DNA of 11,598 nt from Phocaeicola_A sp964432715. Its GTDB lineage: Bacteria > Bacteroidota > Bacteroidia > Bacteroidales > Bacteroidaceae. This document shows, piece by piece, positions 7,014 to 11,598 of the stretch (position 1 is its first letter; each line of letters begins with the position of its first letter). The stretch is taken from NCBI GenBank assembly GCA_964432715.1, contig CAYSOW010000064.1, positions 1 to 11,598 of the forward strand, written 5' to 3'. The notes under the pieces were generated by a model. That model had not been told where the DNA came from and ran no database searches. It was given only the letters and a program-made list of their open reading frames with translations. Both the position numbers and the translations under genes were made by a program.

Positions 7014-7619
7014 TTACAAGTCCACGAATTCTCTTGACCAGACAGACGAACTAATCGGCGTGTAAACACCACCACCGTTCGAGAGTTTGCGTTTCAAATA
7101 AAGTCCGTTGTGGATCTCACTGTTATAAGCCGAGGCAATCTGTCCGAAGGACTTCTCCTCAGAGCCATCCAGTCTGTATCCACGAATCTCCATCAAGAAG
7201 GAATAGGCACCGGTATACTCCTGCGAGTCCTCAAACTCAGGCAGGTTCGGTTTTGGAGTGGCGAGCAATCGGAAAGAAGCCTTCTTGGCAGAAGTTTCCA
7301 CCGACAAGTTGCTCTGGTAGCGCCAAGAGACAAAGTCCAAATCAACCGTCTCTTCCTCTCCCAGGCCGTTGGTATACACCACAGACAGGTCGAAATAATC
7401 GAACCATGTCCAATCCAAGTTTAGTGTATAAGTGATAGAAACCGTCTCTACTTCACATTGGTGGAGTGGAACCACCTCCGTATCATCGTAGACCCCGTCG
7501 CTGTCACTACTACAGGAAACAAAACTCATACAAGTCGCCACGCTCATACAGAGTGCAGCAACTCTGATCCATACATTTTTCACTTTGCTATTTGTTGGTT
7601 CTCGATATATTTTTTCCAA
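7014..7619 (-). CDS. Unrecognised Bacteroides-type lipoprotein, 5' end uncertain
   Basis: I do not recognise this protein. Up to 201 residues are visible. A hydrophobic signal segment (NVWIRVAALCMSVATCMSF) leads to FVSC with probable lipidated Cys36, then an acidic linker SSDSDGVYDDTE and a beta-rich mature domain of about 150 residues, rich in aromatic residues and alternating polar/apolar strands (SITYTLNLDWTWFDYFDLSV). There is no ATG before the signal core: the visible options are TTG at 7619 or GTG at 7583. The GTG would give a compact signal peptide starting MKNVWIRVAAL. The frame is still open at the gap (7627), so the real start may lie in the missing bases. Family: probably a surface or periplasmic lipoprotein restricted to Bacteroidales. 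It is convergent with the transporter gene, with the long hairpin between them. Confidence 0.72.
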   Translation of the reverse strand: MEKIYREPTNSKVKNVWIRVAALCMSVATCMSFVSCSSDSDGVYDDTEVVPLHQCEVETVSITYTLNLDWTWFDYFDLSVVYTNGLGEEETVDLDFVSWRYQSNLSVETSAKKASFRLLATPKPNLPEFEDSQEYTGAYSFLMEIRGYRLDGSEEKSFGQIASAYNSEIHNGLYLKRKLSNGGGVYTPISSSVWSREFVDL

Positions 7620-7626
7620 ACCGATT

Positions 7627-7726
7627 NNNNNNNNNNNNNNNNNNNNNNNNNNNNNNNNNNNNNNNNNNNNNNNNNNNNNNNNNNNNNNNNNNNNNNNNNN
7701 NNNNNNNNNNNNNNNNNNNNNNNNNN
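7627..7726. other. Assembly gap (100 N)
   Basis: Exactly 100 N, the conventional placeholder for a gap of unknown size. It separates the 5' end of the unrecognised lipoprotein gene from the 3' flank of tyrS. The lipoprotein's promoter and perhaps its start codon are hidden here. Confidence 0.97.
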
Positions 7727-7732
7727 TTCAAG

Positions 7733-7749
7733 CAAGAAGTACCTTCTTG
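7733..7749 (-). terminator. Short perfect hairpin downstream of tyrS
   Basis: CAAGAAG (7733-7739) and CTTCTTG (7743-7749) form a 7-bp stem with a three-base loop, 18 nt beyond the tyrS stop. The following minus-strand bases (CTTGAA) are not a T tract and then the gap begins, so termination is only a guess. Confidence 0.35.
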
Positions 7750-7767
7750 TACGAATTTATCTTTTCA

Positions 7768-9063
7768 CTAATCTTTAGCAATCAGCAAGTAATAGTTTTT
7801 CTTACCGCGCTGCACCAACAAATACTTACCGTTCAACAGATCGGCCGAAGTAATCTCCTGGTCGAAAGCTGCCAGCTTCTCCTTATTCAGAGAAACGCCA
7901 CCGCCCTGCGCCAGCTTACGCATCTCACCCTTGGAAGCAAACACCTTCGTATGCTCCGCAAAGAGATCCACCGCCTTCACGCCACTCTCGATGAGTGATT
8001 TCGGGAACTCATACTGAGGAACGCCCTCGAACACCGCCAACAGCGTCTGCTCGTCGAGGTGGTGAAGCGCCTCGGAAGTCGCGTTACCAAAGAGAATGTT
8101 AGAAGCCTCTACAGCCGCCTCATAATCTGCCTCCGAGTGAACCATCGTCGTTACATCCTTCGCCAGACGCTTCTGCAACAGACGCAAGTGAGGAGCCTGT
8201 GCATGCTCGGCAATCAAAGCTTCCGCCTCTTCCTGACCGATGAAGGTGAAGATCTTGATGTAGCGAGCCGCATCCTCATCGCTCACGTTCAGCCAGAACT
8301 GATAGAACTTGTAAGGAGAAGTGTAACGCGCATCCAGCCAGATGTTACCCGACTCCGTCTTACCGAATTTGCCACCGTCGGCCTTCGTAATCAACGGGCA
8401 AGTCAAAGCAAACACCTCACCACCATTGGTACGACGCACCAACTCAGCGCCGGTGGTAATGTTACCCCACTGGTCAGAGCCACCCATCTGCAGTTTGCAG
8501 CCCTTCGTCTCATACAGATGAAGGAAGTCGTAACCCTGCAACAACTGGTAAGTGAACTCCGTGAAAGAAAGACCGTCGCGTGCCTCACCGTTCAAACGTT
8601 TCTGCACAGAGTCCTTCGCCATCATATAGTTCACCGTGATATGTTTACCCACCTCACGCGCGAAATCAAGGAAAGTGAAATCCTTCATCCAGTCGTAGTT
8701 GTTCACCAGTTCCGCACGGTTCGGTTTATCCGACTCAAAGTCGAGGAACTTCGACAACTGCTTCTTGATGCACGCCTCGTTGTGACGCAGCGTAGCCTCA
8801 TCCAGCAAGTTACGTTCAGCCGATTTACCTGAAGGGTCGCCAATCATACCCGTGGCACCCCCCACCAAGGCCAACGGCTTGTGGCCGCAACGTTGGAAGT
8901 GACGCAGCATCATCACGCCGCACAAGTGACCGATATGCAGAGAATCAGCCGTCGGGTCGATACCCAAGTAAGCCGTCACCTGCTCTTTCGCCAATAACTC
9001 TTCGGTGCCGGGCATCATCGTGTGGATCATGCCACGCCATCTAAGCTCTTCTACAAAATTCAT
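7768..9063 (-). CDS. tyrS: Tyrosyl-tRNA synthetase TyrS
   Basis: Class I aminoacyl-tRNA synthetase that activates tyrosine with ATP and charges tRNA-Tyr; a cytoplasmic homodimer. It is 431 residues, a full-length TyrRS of the common bacterial type (TyrS). The Rossmann catalytic domain shows YLGIDPTADSLHIGHL (32-47, with HIGH at 43-46), MIGDPSGKS (73-81), the tyrosine-binding YQLLQGYDF (172-180), GGSDQWGN (194-201) and the KMSKS-equivalent KFGKTESG (232-239). An anticodon-binding helical region and a C-terminal S4 RNA-binding domain (about 357-431) follow. The ATG at 9063 is preceded by an A-rich leader without a Shine-Dalgarno sequence. It lies 93 nt downstream of the TatD-family gene but has its own good promoter, so it can be expressed separately. 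Confidence 0.98.
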   Translation of the reverse strand: MNFVEELRWRGMIHTMMPGTEELLAKEQVTAYLGIDPTADSLHIGHLCGVMMLRHFQRCGHKPLALVGGATGMIGDPSGKSAERNLLDEATLRHNEACIKKQLSKFLDFESDKPNRAELVNNYDWMKDFTFLDFAREVGKHITVNYMMAKDSVQKRLNGEARDGLSFTEFTYQLLQGYDFLHLYETKGCKLQMGGSDQWGNITTGAELVRRTNGGEVFALTCPLITKADGGKFGKTESGNIWLDARYTSPYKFYQFWLNVSDEDAARYIKIFTFIGQEEAEALIAEHAQAPHLRLLQKRLAKDVTTMVHSEADYEAAVEASNILFGNATSEALHHLDEQTLLAVFEGVPQYEFPKSLIESGVKAVDLFAEHTKVFASKGEMRKLAQGGGVSLNKEKLAAFDQEITSADLLNGKYLLVQRGKKNYYLLIAKD

Positions 9064-9123
9064 GGATCTTATCTTTTATATGTTTTTATTTCAAAATAAT
9101 TAGCCGACCGGAGTCGGTGACTG

Positions 9124-9131
9124 CAAAAGTA
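9124..9131 (-). promoter_or_regulatory. Candidate tyrS promoter (-7 box)
   Basis: The minus strand reads TACTTTTG, an exact TAnnTTTG match, 60 nt before the tyrS ATG. GTTG at 9152-9155, 20 nt upstream, is a fair -33 element and touches the end of the TatD-family gene. The leader contains a small hairpin, CCGAC/GTCGG (9104-9108 and 9113-9117, four-base loop), of unknown meaning. Confidence 0.6.
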
Positions 9132-9156
9132 GCACTCTTTCTCCGAAGAAACAACT

Positions 9157-9904
9157 TTACAGTCTAAAAAAGAGTTGGTTTACATTAGAAGTTACCTCCG
9201 CAGCCAACTGCTCCACCCCCGTTTCGCGCAACTGCGCCACCCGTTCATAGAGCGAAGCGATGGGCAACCGCTCCTCATCACTCTCCAGCAACAACCGTTC
9301 CGACGGTACGCTGCGCAGCGCCTCCTCCTGAAAGCGAAAGCCGAAAGAGAGATAAAAGCCCTCCGCCAGCCACTGCTCCGCCAACGCCCGTTTGCCCCGG
9401 AAGCCATGCACCACCCAAGGCACCCGCGGGCGCAACTGCCGATGCAAAGCCATCACCTCATTCGAAGCCTTCACGCAATGAATCAGCAACGGACGCTCCG
9501 TGCGACAAGCCAGTTCCGCCATCCAGCGGAAAGCCTCCCGCTGCAAAGCCTCGTCCACGCCGCACACCTTATCCAGTCCCGACTCCCCCAGCGCGATGCA
9601 GCGCGGATGCTTCAGCCACGCCTCCACCCTACGCTGCTCCTCCGCCAAAGGACGATCCGCCTGCCACGGATGAATTCCCACCGAGAAATAGGGCGATTNN
9701 NNNNNNNNNNNNNNNNNNNNNNNNNNNNNNNNNNNNNNNNNNNNNNNNNNNNNNNNNNNNNNNNNNNNNNNNNNNNNNNNNNNNNNNNNNNNNNNNNNCC
9801 GAAGCCACTTCCGGAGAAGCCTCAGCCGATACATTCACCAGCGCATACGGAGACTCCGCAGGCCAGCGATGCGTATGAATATTCCAAAAGGGAGCAGCAG
9901 CCAT
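9157..9904 (-). CDS. TatD-family metal-dependent hydrolase, interrupted by an assembly gap
   Basis: TatD-family TIM-barrel hydrolases bind divalent metals and act as 3'-5' exonucleases or related phosphoesterases. The N-terminal 35 residues start at the ATG at 9904 and hold the metal-binding HxH as NIHTHRW (8-14). After the gap, 179 residues continue with SVGIHPW, ALGESGLDK (metal-ligand Glu), LLIHCVKA (His), WVVHGFRG (His) and LLLESDEERLP (Asp): all key positions are present in a divergent form. The two halves lie in different frames only because the gap is drawn as 100 N. For an intact gene the true gap must be a multiple of three, and from family spacing it is probably only some tens of bases. 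The start lies 11 nt after the yidD stop, so it is likely in the rnpA-yidD transcript. Confidence 0.87.
9699..9798. other. Assembly gap (100 N) inside the TatD-family gene
   Basis: Exactly 100 N, a placeholder of unknown true length. It falls between the N-terminal HxH segment and the GIHPW motif of the TatD-family protein, which in relatives are close together. Confidence 0.97.
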
Positions 9905-9915
9905 CGCAGTAGAGA

Positions 9916-10137
9916 TTAAGGAACCGGATCATAGCCCGAGCCCCCGAAAGGATGACAACGGAGAATACGACGAACCGCCAGATAGAGCCCCTTCAGCGGA
10001 CCATGCTTCTGTATAGCCTCAATGGCATACTGCGAGCAAGTGGGCGTAAAGCGGCACGACGGCGGTGTGAGCGGAGAGATATAGCCCCGGTAAAAGTAGA
10101 TGGGAGCCAACAAAAGGCGAGTGAACAATTTACGCAT
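9916..10137 (-). CDS. yidD: Membrane protein insertion efficiency factor YidD
   Basis: Small membrane-associated protein thought to help YidC insert and fold inner-membrane proteins. It has 73 residues, usual for the family (DUF37/haemolytic domain). An amphipathic/hydrophobic N-terminus (LLLAPIYFYRGYISPL) is followed by the cysteine motif SCRFTPTCSQYAIEAI (27-42) and RCHPFGGSGYDPVP at the C-terminus; all three family cysteines are present. Its ATG overlaps the rnpA stop by 8 nt (ATGCGTAA), suggesting translational coupling. The rnpA-yidD order is ancient, but here neither rpmH nor yidC flanks it; a TatD-family gene follows instead. Confidence 0.96.
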   Translation of the reverse strand: MRKLFTRLLLAPIYFYRGYISPLTPPSCRFTPTCSQYAIEAIQKHGPLKGLYLAVRRILRCHPFGGSGYDPVP

Positions 10138-10537
10138 GGCTATTCAGTTTTTCACCGATGCGCACCAGCAGATTCTTCATCTTCTCGTCCACCGTGCCCG
10201 ACGGATGCAGTTTATCGTCAATCCAAATAAAAGCCATCGCCATCGAGATACCCTTTGCCTGCAGTTGCGGCAACAGCAGCTCCTTCTGCTTGCGGTACGC
10301 CTCACGCATCTGACGCTTCACCCGGTTGCGTTTCACCGCCCGATGAAAGCGCTTCTTCGGCACAATCACCATAATCTGCGTCGGCTCCGAAGCCTCCAAA
10401 GGCATATAGACCACCCGCATCGGATAGGCCAGCATCGATTTGCCTTGACTACCGAACAACGTATCAATGATGCGCTTCTTGCACAACCGCTCACACTTAG
10501 GGAGCGTACTTCTCAGGGGTGATTCTAATCTTTCCAT
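10130..10537 (-). CDS. rnpA: Ribonuclease P protein component RnpA
   Basis: Protein subunit of RNase P; it binds the catalytic RNA and helps recognise the 5' leader of precursor tRNAs. It has 135 residues, near the usual size. The basic RNR signature KRNRVKRQMREAYRK is at 69-83, preceded by the strand MVIVPKKRFHRAV (56-68), which together form the P RNA-binding face. The C-terminal part (MAFIWIDDK) is the usual last strand of the fold. It overlaps yidD by 8 nt in a different frame. Upstream, a terminator-like hairpin lies between it and hemD, with no perfect TAnnTTTG box in the 91-bp space. Confidence 0.96.
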   Translation of the reverse strand: MERLESPLRSTLPKCERLCKKRIIDTLFGSQGKSMLAYPMRVVYMPLEASEPTQIMVIVPKKRFHRAVKRNRVKRQMREAYRKQKELLLPQLQAKGISMAMAFIWIDDKLHPSGTVDEKMKNLLVRIGEKLNSHA

Positions 10538-10554
10538 TTACTTTAGTCAAAAGA

Positions 10555-10607
10555 ACGAGGGCCTTGAACCACAAAGTAGGGATACTTTATTGATACAGGG
10601 CCCTCGT
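10555..10607 (-). terminator. Two-tier hairpin between hemD and rnpA, probable terminator or attenuator
   Basis: ACGAGGGCCTTG (10555-10566) pairs with CAGGGCCCTCGT (10596-10607) over 12 bp with one G-U. The loop encloses a second stem, AAAGTA (10573-10578) with TACTTT (10583-10588), around GGGA. On the minus strand it is followed by TTCTTTT, a short U-rich tail. It stands 21 nt after the hemD stop and 17 nt before the rnpA ATG, so it could end hemD transcripts or limit read-through into rnpA. Confidence 0.75.
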
Positions 10608-10628
10608 CAAGAAAAACAAAAATATGAA

Positions 10629-11378
10629 CTATTCTTGGTTTTGTTCTTTAATGTACATATCCAACGCTGTAGTCATGGACGGCGCCTTCGCAGAGGGAGC
10701 CTCCAGGTCGAGACGCAAACCCGCCTCGTGAACAGCCTTGGCTGTGGTAGGACCGAAACTAGCAATGGCAATATTGCCCTGCTCAAAGTTCGGGAAGTTC
10801 TTCATCAACGAGTTGATACCTGCGGGACTGAAGAAGATCAACATATCATAGTCGAAGCTCTCCTCCGGGGTAAAGTCGTTGCTCACCGTGCGATACATCA
10901 CCACTTCCGTGTGTTGCAGGTGATTCTTGTCCAATAAGTTTTTAATCTCGTCCGTGTGAACGTCAGACATCGGCACAAGGAATTTCTCAGTTTTGTGCTT
11001 CAGCATCGACGGAACCAAGTCGTCAATCTTACCGGTCGCGCCAAAGAATACTTTACGTTTGCGGTACTGAACGTACTTTTGAATGTAGAGTGCAATGGCC
11101 TCAGTGACACAAAAATATTTCATGTCTTCAGGAACAGTGACTCGCATTTCGTTGCAAAGTTGAAAGAAATTGTCAATCGCGTGGCGGGAGGTAAACACTA
11201 CCGCCGTGTGGTCAAGAATAGAGACCTTCTGTTGTCTGAACTCTTTGGCTGATAAACCTTCGACCTTTATAAATGGACGAAAAACAATTTCCACGCCGTA
11301 TTTATGGGCGATGTCGAAATAAGGTGACTTCTCAGATGTCGGTTTGGGCTGCGACACGAGGACTTTCTTAATTTTCAA
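10629..11378 (-). CDS. hemD: Uroporphyrinogen-III synthase HemD (TTG start)
   Basis: Cyclises hydroxymethylbilane to uroporphyrinogen III in tetrapyrrole (haem/corrin) synthesis; cytoplasmic. It has 249 residues, typical length, with the two-domain alternating alpha/beta fold of the weakly conserved HemD family: KVLVSQPKP (5-13), ILDHTAVVFTSRHAIDNFF (the family's 'VFTS..A' segment) and, in the second domain, YDMLIFFSPAGINSLM and IASFGPTTAKAVHEAGL. The start must be non-ATG: an in-frame TAA lies five codons upstream and TTG at 11378 is the only start codon before the first strand. It follows the DUF4271 gene after 12 nt, a pairing known in Bacteroidales, and ends 21 nt before a terminator-like hairpin. 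Confidence 0.92.
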   Translation of the reverse strand: MKIKKVLVSQPKPTSEKSPYFDIAHKYGVEIVFRPFIKVEGLSAKEFRQQKVSILDHTAVVFTSRHAIDNFFQLCNEMRVTVPEDMKYFCVTEAIALYIQKYVQYRKRKVFFGATGKIDDLVPSMLKHKTEKFLVPMSDVHTDEIKNLLDKNHLQHTEVVMYRTVSNDFTPEESFDYDMLIFFSPAGINSLMKNFPNFEQGNIAIASFGPTTAKAVHEAGLRLDLEAPSAKAPSMTTALDMYIKEQNQE

Positions 11379-11390
11379 GGTACTAATTTT

Positions 11391-11598
11391 TTATTTTATC
11401 AACATATTATTGGCGGTAATCAGTGCTTGCCAAAGCAAATAGCACGGTACCATTTCGAGGGTGCAAAGGTACAAAATTAAATGTAATGTGCCATGCCTTT
11501 TGCTGAAAAAGATATTAAAACACTTATAAATCAACATTATTTCACCAAAAGCCGCCAAGATAATGAACAAAATGTAGGAAGTGGGATTCGCCAAGTCG
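11391..11598 (-). CDS. DUF4271 membrane protein, C-terminal part (5' end off the window)
   Basis: Only the last 69 codons are in the window; the frame is open to the edge. It shows two hydrophobic segments, SYILFIILAAFGEIMLIYKC and TLHLILYLCTLEMVPCYLLW, typical of the end of DUF4271 integral membrane proteins that precede hemD in Bacteroidales. Assignment rests on this context plus the YLCTLE-type motif, so it is good but not certain. Function is unknown. The TTG at 11594 is an internal Leu codon, not a start. Confidence 0.75.
   Translation of the reverse strand, partial: DLANPTSYILFIILAAFGEIMLIYKCFNIFFSKRHGTLHLILYLCTLEMVPCYLLWQALITANNMLIK
11464..11471 (-). promoter_or_regulatory. Possible internal promoter for hemD inside the DUF4271 gene
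   Basis: The minus strand reads TACCTTTG, an exact TAnnTTTG match, in the codons for Tyr-Leu-Cys of the DUF4271 protein, 85 nt upstream of the hemD TTG. No clear -33 TTTG is visible, and the match may only reflect the conserved amino acids. Confidence 0.3.

Noticed and set aside
8059..8832. A 257-codon plus-strand open frame opposite tyrS
   Set aside because: Antisense to a full-length TyrRS with HIGH and KFGKT motifs; no recognisable protein features.
9104..9117. Hairpin in the tyrS leader as a T-box or other riboswitch
   Set aside because: The stem is only 5 bp, the leader is about 60 nt, no T-box sequence is present, and T-boxes are not expected in Bacteroidetes.
7622..9698. Both gaps are preceded by CGATT, suggesting a repeat or a shared insertion
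   Set aside because: Only five bases match and the other flanks differ; such a short match is easily chance.
1..11598. CRISPR array, tRNA, insertion sequence, defence or biosynthetic cluster
   Set aside because: No regular spaced repeats, cloverleaf-like sequence, transposase or terminal repeats, or defence-type genes were seen on either strand; nearly all the space is filled by recognisable housekeeping or envelope genes.

Overview
The window looks like a chromosomal housekeeping stretch from a Bacteroidales bacterium, most likely Bacteroides or Phocaeicola. Three things point that way. The protein families and gene order fit (DUF4271-hemD-rnpA-yidD-tatD-tyrS, folP-cdaA, a divergent murF). 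Promoters match the Bacteroidetes -7 consensus TAnnTTTG. Most genes lack a Shine-Dalgarno sequence. I cannot name the species. Two runs of exactly 100 N (7627-7726 and 9699-9798) are assembly placeholders, so this is a draft contig.

Left part (1-3011): a minus-strand pair, folP (dihydropteroate synthase) then cdaA (membrane diadenylate cyclase, cut by the window edge), is divergent from murF (peptidoglycan precursor ligase). Two good Bacteroidetes-type promoters sit back to back in the 145-bp folP/murF gap. A large bidirectional hairpin terminator ends murF and the convergent operon that follows.

Middle (3088-7619): a minus-strand two-gene operon encodes a lipoprotein with an unusually regular glycine zipper and a GH105/GH88-type lipoprotein hydrolase for unsaturated uronyl oligosaccharides. 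Divergent from it is an AspT/YidE-type transporter with two internal RCK_C (TrkA_C) domains, whose promoter lies almost on its start codon. It ends in an 18-bp tandem duplication and a long hairpin, facing a convergent, unrecognised Bacteroides-type lipoprotein whose 5' end abuts the first gap.

Right part (7768-11598): a minus-strand cluster in transcription order DUF4271 membrane protein (3' end only), hemD (TTG start), a terminator-like hairpin, rnpA, yidD (overlapping rnpA by 8 nt), a TatD-family hydrolase interrupted by the second gap, and tyrS with its own promoter. It mixes tetrapyrrole synthesis, tRNA processing and charging, and membrane protein insertion.

I found no mobile element, CRISPR array, tRNA or rRNA, and no convincing evidence of a new defence or metabolic system. 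The oddities are on a small scale: the nine-glycine zipper, the same-frame DUF4271/hemD junction with a TTG start, the near-leaderless transporter promoter, and two gaps whose real lengths matter.
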